Shown here in pieces: positions 7,778-18,018 of a stretch of DNA of 64,000 nt. The notes under the pieces were generated by a model. The model did no database searches. It saw only the letters and a program-made list of their open reading frames with translations, and was not told where the DNA came from. The position numbers and the translations under genes are program-made. Position 1 is the first letter of the stretch. Every line of letters starts with the position of its first letter. The DNA lies in NCBI RefSeq assembly GCF_009834025.1, contig NZ_CP047156.1, forward strand, positions 620,001-684,000, in the 5' to 3' direction. This DNA comes from Epidermidibacterium keratini (GTDB lineage: Bacteria > Actinomycetota > Actinomycetes > Mycobacteriales > Antricoccaceae).

Positions 7778-9070
7778 GTGAGCGACCATGAGTTCGGGTT
7801 TCGGACCCGCGCACTGCACGCCGGTGGTACGCCGGACGCCGTCACGGGAGCGCGCGCCGTACCGATCTACCAGAGCACGTCGTTCGTCTTCGAGGACACC
7901 GAGGACGCCGGAAGCCTGTTTGCGCTGCAGAAGTACGGCAACATCTACTCGCGCATCATGAACCCGACGGTCGCCTCGTTTGAGGAGCGGATCGCCTCGC
8001 TCGAAGGTGGCATCGGGGCCGTCGCGACCGCATCGGGGATGAGCGCGGAGTTCCTCGTCTTCGCCGCGTTGTGCGAGTCGGGTGATCATCTGGTCGCGGC
8101 ATCGCAGCTATATGGCGGAACTGTGACTCAGCTTGATGTGACGTTGCGGCGCTTCGGCGTCGAGACGACCTTCGTGCCCGGCTCGGATCCGGACGACTAC
8201 AAGGCGGCGCTGACGGACCGCACGCGTGCCATCTATGCCGAGGCTGTCGCCAACCCATCGGGCGAGATCGCCGATATAGCTGGGCTTGCCGAGGTCGCAC
8301 GCAGCGCGGGACTGCCGCTGATCATCGACGCCACCCTGGCGACGCCGTACCTCATGCGTCCGCTCGAGCACGGCGCCGACATCGTCATACACTCGGCGAC
8401 GAAGTTCCTCGGCGGGCACGGCACCACACTCGGCGGCGTGATCGTCGAGTCCGGAAAGTTCAACTGGGGCAACGGAAACTTCCCGGCGATGACGAGCCCG
8501 GTCAGCTCGTACGGCGGACTTTCCTGGTGGGGCAACTTCGGTGAGTACGGGTTCTTGACGAAGGTGCGCAGCGAGCAGCTGCGCGATATCGGTCCGGCGC
8601 TGCCTGCCCATTCTGCTTTCCTGTTGCTGCAGGGCGTCGAGACGCTTCCGCAGCGCATGGACGAGCACGTCGCTAACGCGCAGCGGGTCGCCGAGTGGCT
8701 GGAGGCCGACGAGCGGATCGCCTACGTGAACTACGCCGGGCTGGCGTCGCACCCGCATCACGAGCGCGCTCAGAAGTATCTGCCGAAGGGCCCCGGTTCG
8801 GTATTCGCCTTCGGGCTGCGCGGCGGGCGCGAGGAGGGCCAGCGGTTCATCGAGTCGCTGCAGCTCGCCTCGCACCTGGCCAACGTCGGTGACTCACGCA
8901 CGCTCATCTTGCACCCGGCATCGACGACCCACCGACAGCTGACCGACGAGCAGCTGGTCACGGCCGGCGTACCCGACGACCTGATCCGAATCTCCGTAGG
9001 CTTGGAAGATGTCGAGGACATCCTGTGGGACCTCGACCAGGCACTGACTGCTGCGGGCAAGGAGTCGTGA
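7778..9070 (+). CDS. metY: O-acetylhomoserine aminocarboxypropyltransferase (O-acetylhomoserine sulfhydrylase)
   Basis: A 430-residue PLP enzyme of the Cys/Met metabolism family. MetY condenses O-acetylhomoserine with sulfide to give homocysteine, a direct-sulfhydrylation route to methionine. It has the MetY-like N-terminus FRTRALHAGG, the RIMNPTVASFEERIASLEGG block, and the PLP lysine in HSATKFLGGHG near residue 209. The start is the GTG at 7778 after GAGGAG; a GTG at 7760 is the alternative. Downstream the stop overlaps the next start (TGATG). It belongs with sfnG to the SAM-IV-controlled module, although a hairpin separates them. Related gamma-lyases share the fold, but the sequence reads as MetY. 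Confidence 0.9.
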   Translation: MSDHEFGFRTRALHAGGTPDAVTGARAVPIYQSTSFVFEDTEDAGSLFALQKYGNIYSRIMNPTVASFEERIASLEGGIGAVATASGMSAEFLVFAALCESGDHLVAASQLYGGTVTQLDVTLRRFGVETTFVPGSDPDDYKAALTDRTRAIYAEAVANPSGEIADIAGLAEVARSAGLPLIIDATLATPYLMRPLEHGADIVIHSATKFLGGHGTTLGGVIVESGKFNWGNGNFPAMTSPVSSYGGLSWWGNFGEYGFLTKVRSEQLRDIGPALPAHSAFLLLQGVETLPQRMDEHVANAQRVAEWLEADERIAYVNYAGLASHPHHERAQKYLPKGPGSVFAFGLRGGREEGQRFIESLQLASHLANVGDSRTLILHPASTTHRQLTDEQLVTAGVPDDLIRISVGLEDVEDILWDLDQALTAAGKES

Positions 9071-9561
9071 TGAGCGAACGCACCTGGGAGGGGCCCTCTG
9101 CCCTTGAGCGTCTGCGGATCCTGCGCGAGGCGAAGTCGATCGCGATCGTCGGCGCGTCCAACAACCCCGCGCGGGCGTCGTACTTCGTCGCGACGTATCT
9201 GCTGTCCAGCAGCAACTTCGACGTGTACTTCGTCAACCCGCGCGAGACCGAGATCCTCGGTCAGCCGTGCTACCCCTCGCTCGCCGACCTGCCCGTCGTA
9301 CCCGACATCGTCGATGTCTTCCGCAAGCATGACGACATCCCCGAGGTCCTCGACGAGGCGATCGCGGTTGGCGCCAAGACGATCTGGCTGCAGCTCGGTC
9401 TGTGGCATGAGGACGTCGCGCGCCGCGGCGAAGAGGCCGGGCTCAACGTCGTGATGGACCGCTGCACCAAAGTCGAGCACGCGCGCTTCCACGGCGGTCT
9501 GCACTTCGCCGGGTTCGACACCGGAGTGATCAGCTCCAAACGCCAGCTCACCAGCCGCTGA
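9070..9561 (+). CDS. CoA-binding (Rossmann) protein, YccU-like
   Basis: A 163-residue protein consisting of one CoA-binding Rossmann domain (CoA_binding_2). It has KSIAIVGASNNPARASYFVA at residues 20-39, the VNPRETEILGQPCYPSL turn and a C-terminal MDRCTKVEH motif. Members include E. coli YccU and are widespread but lack a defined function. It overlaps metY by one base (TGATG), so it is translationally coupled. In several actinobacteria such a gene follows metY or metX, pointing to a role near homocysteine synthesis; that is an inference. Confidence 0.8.
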   Translation: MSERTWEGPSALERLRILREAKSIAIVGASNNPARASYFVATYLLSSSNFDVYFVNPRETEILGQPCYPSLADLPVVPDIVDVFRKHDDIPEVLDEAIAVGAKTIWLQLGLWHEDVARRGEEAGLNVVMDRCTKVEHARFHGGLHFAGFDTGVISSKRQLTSR

Positions 9562-9591
9562 GCGCTTCGCACCATCTCGCCGGTGCATTTA

Positions 9592-9632
9592 CGCGTAGCG
9601 TTTCGGTCACCACGTGACTGAAACGCTACGCG
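9592..9632. repeat. GCGTAGCGTTTC palindrome, copy 1
   Basis: GCGTAGCGTTTCGGTCAC (9593-9610), CAC, then GTGACTGAAACGCTACGC (9614-9631) form an 18-bp stem with one G-T pair, extendable by one. It follows the sulfur operon. The same sequence recurs at about 10800 and 11866. Confidence 0.8.
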
Positions 9633-9708
9633 CTGGCCGTTGGTCGCAGCCCATTGTCCGGACCCCACCCACGTGGTTCACTGACGCCATCGACGGTCGG
9701 AGGACCCC

Positions 9709-10797
9709 ATGGCTGATGTCGAACTTCCCGGCAGGTTAGGCGATCCAACGCGGACGGTTGGCACAGATCCGCGGATGGATCCGCGGTTGCTGGCCACGCT
9801 CGCGGCGTACGGGCTGGACACCAACGGCGCCCCGCCTCCGCTGCCACCGGACGCTCCGGTTGAGCAGATCATCGCCTTTGCCGACGCCACCGAGAACGGC
9901 TTCGCGGGGCTGTTTGCCGCGATGTTCAACGGCGTACCGCCGGTTGAGGGCGTGACCCGCGAGACGATCACGACCCAGGGCGGCGACGGCAACGAAATCA
10001 CCCTCTTCGTGCACCGCCCAGCCAGCGCCGACGGTCCGCTGCCGGGCGTCTATCACATTCACGGCGGAGGGATGGTGCTGCTCGCGGCGGCGAATCCGGA
10101 GTACGTGTGGTGGCGCGACCGCATGGCGGCGACCGGCCTGGTCGTCGTCGGTGTCGAGTACCGCAACGGCGCCGGCAAGCTCGGCCCTCACCCGTTCCCG
10201 GCAGGGCTGCGCGACTGCATCGCCGGCCTGCGTTACACACTCGACCACCGTGACGACCTAGGCATCAGCCAGGTCATCGTGTCCGGCGAGTCCGGCGGAG
10301 GCAACCTCAGCTTGGCGACCTCCATCACCGCCAACAACGAAGGCTGGGTCGACGAGATCTCCGGTGTCTACGCCGAGTGCCCATATATCTCCGGCGCGTA
10401 CGCCGATCCCCCGCCTGAGTTGACTTCGCTGCATGAGAACGACGGTTACTTCCTGCGGTGCGACCTGATGGCGCTGCTGGTGTCGGCATACGACCCGGGC
10501 GGGGAGAACCTCCGCAACCCGAGGGCGTGGCCCCTCAACGCGAGTACGCCGGATCTCGCCGGCTTTCCGCCCACCGTGATCTCGGTAAACGAGCTTGACC
10601 CGCTGCGCGATGAGGGCCTGCAGTTCCTGCGCAACCTGTGGGCGGCCGGCGTACCCGCGCGAGGACGCGTCACACCGGGAACGACCCATGCCGGCGACAT
10701 CCTGCTCGGCCCGGTCAATGCCCCCGAGCTCACGGACGCGACCGCAGAAGACCTCCGCGCGTTCGCGTACGCCGTAGCGCACAATCCGGCTCGTTAG
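9709..10797 (+). CDS. Alpha/beta hydrolase (HSL-type esterase)
   Basis: A 362-residue serine esterase of the hormone-sensitive lipase group. The oxyanion motif HIHGGGM is near residue 117 and the nucleophile lies in GESGGG (Ser near 194). The acid is probably in NELDPLRDEG, and the histidine in TTHAGD near the C-terminus. No signal peptide is evident, so it is probably cytoplasmic. ATG at 9709 is preceded by GGAGGA. The substrate is unknown; carboxyl esters of short acids are typical for the family. It stands alone between two copies of the intergenic palindrome. Confidence 0.85.
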   Translation: MADVELPGRLGDPTRTVGTDPRMDPRLLATLAAYGLDTNGAPPPLPPDAPVEQIIAFADATENGFAGLFAAMFNGVPPVEGVTRETITTQGGDGNEITLFVHRPASADGPLPGVYHIHGGGMVLLAAANPEYVWWRDRMAATGLVVVGVEYRNGAGKLGPHPFPAGLRDCIAGLRYTLDHRDDLGISQVIVSGESGGGNLSLATSITANNEGWVDEISGVYAECPYISGAYADPPPELTSLHENDGYFLRCDLMALLVSAYDPGGENLRNPRAWPLNASTPDLAGFPPTVISVNELDPLRDEGLQFLRNLWAAGVPARGRVTPGTTHAGDILLGPVNAPELTDATAEDLRAFAYAVAHNPAR

Positions 10798-10798
10798 C

Positions 10799-10837
10799 AC
10801 GTAGCGTTTCAGTCACCTGGTGACGCAAACGCTACGC
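10799..10837. repeat. GCGTAGCGTTTC palindrome, copy 2
   Basis: CGTAGCGTTTCAGTCACC (10800-10817) pairs with GGTGACGCAAACGCTACG with two mismatches. It lies between convergent genes and overlaps the stop codon of the minus-strand gene. Confidence 0.75.
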
Positions 10838-11791
10838 GGTAAGCGCGGGAGGGCATTCGCGGCACGATGTTGCCTCTCCCCGCCACCCGCGGTTGTTGAG
10901 AGCGAGACCGACGGTGTGCGCCGTACGGCACCCTCGATCGAAGACCTGGCCCCAGCCGAGCCGAGCCGTCACCCGTCCGGTCGCAAACGCGGCCAGGTCA
11001 CGTTCGAGGTCGAGGTCACGGTCGCGCACGGATGAGTGATACATCCGCCCGTCGAGCTCCATGATCACGCCAAACTCGGCGTACTCCGCATCGCGGTAGA
11101 GCGTGCCCTTTGCCGACTCGCGAAACTGACGCCGCGCGGTCGGCAGCCCGTGGCGACGCTCCACTCTGACCAGATAGCCGTGCTCGAGCGCCGAGCAGGT
11201 GCCTTCGGCAATATCGCCGATCACCTGCTCGAGGAATCGCCGCCGATTTACCCGAGTACGCCGGGCAAGCGCAGCCTGCAGCCGCGCTGGGGTGGTGATT
11301 CTGGCTCGAACGGCGTCGGCAAGGTAGCCGATCGCATCGATGTCGCGCGCGGCGATCGCCGCTAGGTCGATGACCGCTTCCTCGGGGCGTACTCGCGGTG
11401 GGGAGGTGTGCCACAGCGCTCGTTCCGAGAGCCCGTTGATGCGGTGGATCTCGATCCCCGCCTGAGGTCGAATCGAGCGCGCGCCGTCGATGGCAATCTG
11501 CATCGGCTCACCGTCGTCATAGGAACGGCGCCCTGGGCCATCGGCGGCTCGGCGGGCGGACGCATGAGACAACGCTGCGGGCTCGCCGTAGAGCACGGCG
11601 GCCCAAGCCCGTTGCTGCCAGGTCAGCGGTCCGGTGTGGTTGACGTAGACCCCGGTGTGCACTCGGGCCCACTCGTTGCGCCGTACCAACCGGCGAATGT
11701 CGTGCTCCCCCGCGCCACACGCGACCGCTTGCGCGCGGCTGATCACACCGTTCTGACGGTCAAGCAGCTCGGCGACGGCGCGGTTGTCCAT
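10832..11791 (-). CDS. AbiEi-like wHTH and DUF559 nuclease-fold protein
   Basis: A 319-residue protein. The N-terminus (LLDRQNGVISRAQAV, then VRRNEWARVHTGVYVNH) matches the winged-helix domain found in type IV AbiEi antitoxins and related proteins. The C-terminus (EFGVIMELDGRMYHSS, then RDRDLDLERDLAAF) resembles the DUF559/Vsr-like endonuclease fold with an E-x-DG-x2-H pattern. Such fusions are abundant in actinobacteria, usually without a partner toxin, and their role is unknown. No toxin gene adjoins it here. I chose the ATG at 11791; a GTG at 11839 would add 16 residues, and neither has a clear Shine-Dalgarno. The stop codon lies within a copy of the repeated palindrome. Confidence 0.7.
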   Translation of the reverse strand: MDNRAVAELLDRQNGVISRAQAVACGAGEHDIRRLVRRNEWARVHTGVYVNHTGPLTWQQRAWAAVLYGEPAALSHASARRAADGPGRRSYDDGEPMQIAIDGARSIRPQAGIEIHRINGLSERALWHTSPPRVRPEEAVIDLAAIAARDIDAIGYLADAVRARITTPARLQAALARRTRVNRRRFLEQVIGDIAEGTCSALEHGYLVRVERRHGLPTARRQFRESAKGTLYRDAEYAEFGVIMELDGRMYHSSVRDRDLDLERDLAAFATGRVTARLGWGQVFDRGCRTAHTVGLALNNRGWRGEATSCRECPPALTA

Positions 11792-11865
11792 CGCCAGAGC
11801 GTGCTGCCAATCACCGGTTGAGGCAACCGGTGATCTCACGTCCTGTGGATAAGTCCGCTCGATTC

Positions 11866-11916
11866 GTTAGTGCGTAGCGTTTCAGTCACCTGGTGACTGA
11901 AACGCTACGCGCTAAC
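11866..11916. repeat. GCGTAGCGTTTC palindrome, copy 3 (argG terminator position)
   Basis: The longest copy. GCGTAGCGTTTCAGTCACC (11872-11890) and GGTGACTGAAACGCTACGC (11892-11910) are perfect complements, and the flanks GTTAG/CTAAC extend the stem to about 25 bp. It lies 18 bases past the argG stop, where a terminator is expected, but there is no T-tract. Confidence 0.85.
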
Positions 11917-11934
11917 GCATGGGGCCCGAAGCGG

Positions 11935-14027
<2,093 letters not shown>

Positions 14028-15479
14028 TTACGGATTGTCGACGTAGCCGCGGTAGGCGATCCGCGACATCACCAACGAACCGATCGCGGCGAGTGTGAAG
14101 ACGGCAAACGTGATGGGTACGCCGTCCAGCAGACCCTGGCGATAGGCATCCGGCAGCGCCGTCGTGTGCCCGGCGTACACCGCGCTCTTGCCGTCGGCCG
14201 GCAGCAACAGGGTCACCGATGCCAGGGCGAGCGCGTTGCCGGCGATGATGCCGGTGCCCTGGATCATCACGCGGAGCGAGCCGACGACGCCCATCTTCTC
14301 CAGCGGCACGGTCTTGGTGACCGACGACGAGTTGGCGGTGAGCACCATCCCGCCACCGAACCCGACCAACAGACCGCCGGCCGCAACGGCGAGCAGGCAC
14401 GACGGCTGCCAGATCATCACCGAGCAGAGTCCCACTGCGATGAGCACGAGTACGGCGCCGCACTGGCTCACCCACGCACTCCCCCGTCGCATCTCAAGCC
14501 AGCCGGCCAGCGGCGAGGAGAGCAGGGAGCCGATCGCGATCGGCAACACGAGCAGGCCGGTCATCGTCGGGGAGAGGTTGTGCGCACTCTGGTAGACCAG
14601 CGCGATGAGGATCAGGATGCCAAAACGCGCGATATGACTGAGAAAAGTCGTTGCCGTCGTACCGGTAAACAGCCGGTCACGGAACACGGACAGCTCGACC
14701 ATCGGATCGGCAGCCCGCTTCTCGCGCCAGATGAAGAACGGCAACAGAGCAGCGGTGAGGCCGAAACACAGCACGACCAGACCGCTCGCGAGGCCCTGCG
14801 AGCTGATCGCAGTGAGCATCGCGACGAACGACGTCATCATCGCGACAAACAGCAAGGCGCCGCTGATGTCGAACGATGAGGCGTTGCGCCGGTTGTCACG
14901 CCCGAGCGTGACCCACGCGCCGATGAAGATCACGATGCAGATGGGGATGTTGCCCCAGAAGATCCACCGCCAGCCGACGGTGTCGACAAGTAGGCCACCG
15001 ACGACCGGGCCAAGCAGCTGCGCGGCGGAGTTGCACGCGAAGTAGATGCCCATCGCCTGTCCGATACGGCGGCGCGGGACCGACGCGGCAATCAGCGCGC
15101 TCGTGGTCGCAAACATCATCGCGGCGCCGACACCGGTGATCGCCCGGCCGGCGATCATCACCCAGCCGTGCGTCGCCACGGCGCTGAGCACGCAGCCCAG
15201 CGTGAACGCGATGACGCCGGCGATGAAGGTACGTCGCCGCGAGGTGAGGTCGGCGAACTTGCCGAACGCGACCATGAGCGCGTTGGAGGTGAGCAGGTTG
15301 GCCAGCAGAATCCAGCTGGACTGTCCTGCGGTGGCACCGATGTCCGAGGCGATCGCCGGAAGCGCGATGTTGACCGAGCTGAGGCTGAGCCCGCCGATGA
15401 ACATCGCCGCAGACGACAGCGCCACCACATTGCGGGCCGTGGCCCGGTCTGTGGTGGCGCGTGTCGTCGTACTTGTCAT
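14028..15479 (-). CDS. MFS drug-exporter family protein (DHA2, 14 TM)
   Basis: A 483-residue major facilitator with about 14 membrane segments, of the EmrB/QacA (DHA2) type. The N-terminal helix carries SSVNIALPAIASDIG, and the loop 2-3 motif reads FGKFADLTSRRRTF. A motif C-like stretch, TGVGAAMMFATTSALI, lies further in. DHA2 carriers export drugs or metabolites by proton antiport; the substrate is unknown. No regulator gene adjoins it. The stop (TAA) directly abuts the TAG of the convergent lipoprotein gene. Confidence 0.85.
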   Translation of the reverse strand: MTSTTTRATTDRATARNVVALSSAAMFIGGLSLSSVNIALPAIASDIGATAGQSSWILLANLLTSNALMVAFGKFADLTSRRRTFIAGVIAFTLGCVLSAVATHGWVMIAGRAITGVGAAMMFATTSALIAASVPRRRIGQAMGIYFACNSAAQLLGPVVGGLLVDTVGWRWIFWGNIPICIVIFIGAWVTLGRDNRRNASSFDISGALLFVAMMTSFVAMLTAISSQGLASGLVVLCFGLTAALLPFFIWREKRAADPMVELSVFRDRLFTGTTATTFLSHIARFGILILIALVYQSAHNLSPTMTGLLVLPIAIGSLLSSPLAGWLEMRRGSAWVSQCGAVLVLIAVGLCSVMIWQPSCLLAVAAGGLLVGFGGGMVLTANSSSVTKTVPLEKMGVVGSLRVMIQGTGIIAGNALALASVTLLLPADGKSAVYAGHTTALPDAYRQGLLDGVPITFAVFTLAAIGSLVMSRIAYRGYVDNP

Positions 15480-15493
15480 ACCACGCGGGCGAC

Positions 15494-16249
15494 CTACCGG
15501 CCGCCGTTGACGTGCAGCGTCTGCCCGGTCACGAACGAGGAGTCATCCGAGGCGAAAAAGGCAATGACGTTGGCGATGTCGATCGGCTGGCCGACGCGGC
15601 CGAGCGGGGTGTTGGCCGCCGCGGCCTTCTTGAAGTCTTCCTTGTCGACGCCCACGCGAGCAGCGGTCGAGTCGGTCATCGGGGTCTCGATGTAACCGGG
15701 AGCGACGGCGTTGACGTTGATGTTGAACTTGCCGAGCTCCAGGGCCAGGGTCGAGGTGAAGCCGATGATGCCGGCCTTGGCTGCCGAGTAGTTGGCCTGA
15801 CCGCGGTTGCCCAGCGACGAGCGCGACGACAGGTTGACGATCTTGCCGTACTTCTGCTCGGTCATGTACTTCGTGGCCTGCTTACAGGTGTTGAAGGCGC
15901 CGCGCAGGTGCACGGACATGACGGCATCCCAGTCGTCCTCGGTCATCTTGAACAGCAGGTTGTCGCGGATGATGCCGGCGTTGTTGACCAGGATGTGGAT
16001 GCCGCCGAGCTCGTTGACGGTGCGCTCGACCGCGGCGGTGACCTGGTCCATGTTGGAGACGTCGGCGCCGATGCCGATCGCCTCGCCGCCCGCGAGGTTG
16101 ATCGCCTCGACAGTGCCGGCGACCGCGTCTTCCTTCAGATCGACGGCCGCAACCTTGGCGCCGCCCTTCGCGAGGAGGACCGCAGTCTCCTTGCCGATGC
16201 CCTGCGCGGCACCGGTCACGAACGCGACCTTGCCAGAGAAGTCGTACAT
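15494..16249 (-). CDS. FabG-like SDR (3-oxoacyl-ACP/CoA reductase family)
   Basis: A 251-residue short-chain dehydrogenase. The NAD(P)-binding motif is VTGAAQGIGKE at 11-21, NNAGI lies near 88, and the catalytic Ser and YSAAK are near 140-158. The stretch TPLGRVGQPIDIANVIAFFAS and the C-terminal TLHVNGG are FabG-like. Asp at the end of beta-2 (AAVDLKED) suggests NAD rather than NADP. GGAG lies 7 bases before the ATG. A TetR-style inverted repeat lies just upstream. It may act in fatty-acid or alcohol metabolism; a housekeeping FabG would normally sit with fab genes, so this is more likely a paralog. Confidence 0.82.
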   Translation of the reverse strand: MYDFSGKVAFVTGAAQGIGKETAVLLAKGGAKVAAVDLKEDAVAGTVEAINLAGGEAIGIGADVSNMDQVTAAVERTVNELGGIHILVNNAGIIRDNLLFKMTEDDWDAVMSVHLRGAFNTCKQATKYMTEQKYGKIVNLSSRSSLGNRGQANYSAAKAGIIGFTSTLALELGKFNINVNAVAPGYIETPMTDSTAARVGVDKEDFKKAAAANTPLGRVGQPIDIANVIAFFASDDSSFVTGQTLHVNGGR

Positions 16250-16283
16250 GTCTGAGCTCCTGAGTTTGCTCTCGGGGATTTCC

Positions 16284-16305
16284 GAATCGGATTCAGTACC
16301 GATTC
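16284..16305 (-). promoter_or_regulatory. Inverted repeat, probable TetR-family operator of the SDR gene
   Basis: GAATCGG-8 nt-CCGATTC lies 35-56 bases upstream of the SDR start. The length and spacing fit TetR-family sites controlling lipid or SDR genes. No TetR gene is in the window. Confidence 0.4.
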
Positions 16306-16348
16306 TTTCATAGCGCTAACTAACTGGCTGCGCGGGTCCGAGAGGCGT

Positions 16349-17188
16349 TCAGGCCATCAGCATGCGGCCGAGGCGGCGTACGGTCCCCCACACTCCGATC
16401 GCGATCATGGCGGCGAAGTAGGCCACGTGCCCGAGCATTGTCACGTCGAGTACGCCGAGGCTGAGCCCGCGCAGCAGCTCGACTCCGTGGTGCAGCGGCA
16501 TCACCCGTACCAGCCACTGGATCGCCTCGGGGTAGACGCTGATGTTGAAGAAGGTGCCGCTGAACAGGAACATCGGCACGATCGCCAGCTGCACCAGATC
16601 GAGGTCCTGCCAGGAGCGTGCAAACGTCGTCACCGCCATCCCCACGGCGGCGAACGCAAACGCGATGAGCATGACGGCCGGGAGCAGTAGCAGCGCCCAC
16701 CATGAGGCGGTCAGGCCCATCACGACCATCACGATGATGAAGGCGACGGCGTACGCCGCCCCTCGACCGAGCGCCCACCACATCTCGCCGAGGGCGATGT
16801 CGAGCGGCCCGAGTGGAGTGGCGAGCACGCTGTCATACAGCTTGAGATGCCTGAGCTTCCAGAAGACGTTGTTGGTCGAGTCGTAGATGGCGCCGTTCAT
16901 CGCAGACGTCGCGAGCAACGCGGGAGCGATGAACGCGCCGTAGGCGACGATTTGGCCGCCCGGTCCCTCGACACCGCCGACGAGCGCACCGACGCCGATC
17001 CCAAACGAGAGCAGATAGAAGACCGGCTCGAAGAAGCCGGACAGCAGGATCACCCATGTCGACTTGCTGACGCGCAAGGAGCGTTCGACGAGGGCACCGG
17101 GGCGGCCGGCGTACAGCGACGGCGGAAGCACGCGCAGCAGCAGGCCGCGACGGACGGGTACGACGGTGGTGCTCGTCGGCGTACTCAT
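16349..17188 (-). CDS. ABC-2 type transporter permease (second)
   Basis: A 279-residue permease of the ABC-2/NodJ type with about six membrane segments. It has SGFFEPVFYLLSFGIGVGALV near the N-terminus and an FSGTFFNISVYPE loop near residue 190, typical of drug or polysaccharide exporters. It overlaps the preceding permease gene by four bases (ATGA). With that paralog and the ATPase it would form a heterodimeric exporter. The substrate is unknown. Confidence 0.85.
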   Translation of the reverse strand: MSTPTSTTVVPVRRGLLLRVLPPSLYAGRPGALVERSLRVSKSTWVILLSGFFEPVFYLLSFGIGVGALVGGVEGPGGQIVAYGAFIAPALLATSAMNGAIYDSTNNVFWKLRHLKLYDSVLATPLGPLDIALGEMWWALGRGAAYAVAFIIVMVVMGLTASWWALLLLPAVMLIAFAFAAVGMAVTTFARSWQDLDLVQLAIVPMFLFSGTFFNISVYPEAIQWLVRVMPLHHGVELLRGLSLGVLDVTMLGHVAYFAAMIAIGVWGTVRRLGRMLMA

Positions 17189-18018
17189 GTGATCAGCCTC
17201 CGCGCAGATCCCCTACGCAGCAGGAGATATCCGGCGATCAGCAACGCCGTCAGGTAGCCGAGGTGTACGCCGACCATGCCGGCCGAGAGCTCACCGACGG
17301 ACGTGCCTGGAAGCGGGCCGAGCGCCGCCCAGCGCACCAGCTCGTTGGTGTGCCACAGCGGAGTAATCCAGGCGACCACCTGGCCCCACTGCGGCAGCTC
17401 CTCGATGGGGTAGAACGTGCCAGAGAAGAGCATCATCGGCACGATCAGGAACCGGAAGACGAAGTTGAATGCGCCGTCCTTCTCGATGACGGTCGATAAC
17501 ACCATGATCGGCACGCAGATGGCGAGCGCGCCATAGGTCGCCAGAGGAATCACGGCGATGGACTGCCACGTCAGCGCAGCTCCGAACGCGGCGACGATCA
17601 GGTAGAACACGATGCACGCCGTCGCGACACGTGCTGCGACGAAGGCAATCAGTCCGCGAACGAGCTGCACCGGGGTCAGCGGCGTCGCGTGCATCGCAAA
17701 AAACACCTTGTCCCACTGGAATCCACCGAGGATCGGAAACGTCGCCTCCGAAGCTCCGATCTGCATGCCGGTGACGGCGATCATGGCCGGTGCGACGAAC
17801 GCGAGGTAGGAGACGCCGAGGGTCTGCACTCCCCCTCGCGAGTCGACCAGCGTGCCGAGCCCGACGCCGAGGGCAAGTAGGTAGAAGAGTGGCGTGAGCA
17901 GGCTGACCACGACGGTGCTCTTCCAGTAGCGGCGATACCGCAGCATCGCCTGCTGGAAGACCGAGTACGCGCCACCGGCCCCGCGAAGCGGCGGCTCGGC
18001 CATCACCTGAGTCGACAT
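17185..18018 (-). CDS. ABC-2 type transporter permease (first)
   Basis: A 277-residue membrane protein paralogous to the gene after it, with about six helices. Landmarks are YWKSTVVVSLLTPLFYLLAL, GASEATFPILGGF and FSGTFYPIEELPQ. The start overlaps the end of the ATPase gene and the end overlaps the next permease gene, so all three are co-translated. Confidence 0.85.
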   Translation of the reverse strand: MSTQVMAEPPLRGAGGAYSVFQQAMLRYRRYWKSTVVVSLLTPLFYLLALGVGLGTLVDSRGGVQTLGVSYLAFVAPAMIAVTGMQIGASEATFPILGGFQWDKVFFAMHATPLTPVQLVRGLIAFVAARVATACIVFYLIVAAFGAALTWQSIAVIPLATYGALAICVPIMVLSTVIEKDGAFNFVFRFLIVPMMLFSGTFYPIEELPQWGQVVAWITPLWHTNELVRWAALGPLPGTSVGELSAGMVGVHLGYLTALLIAGYLLLRRGSARRLIT

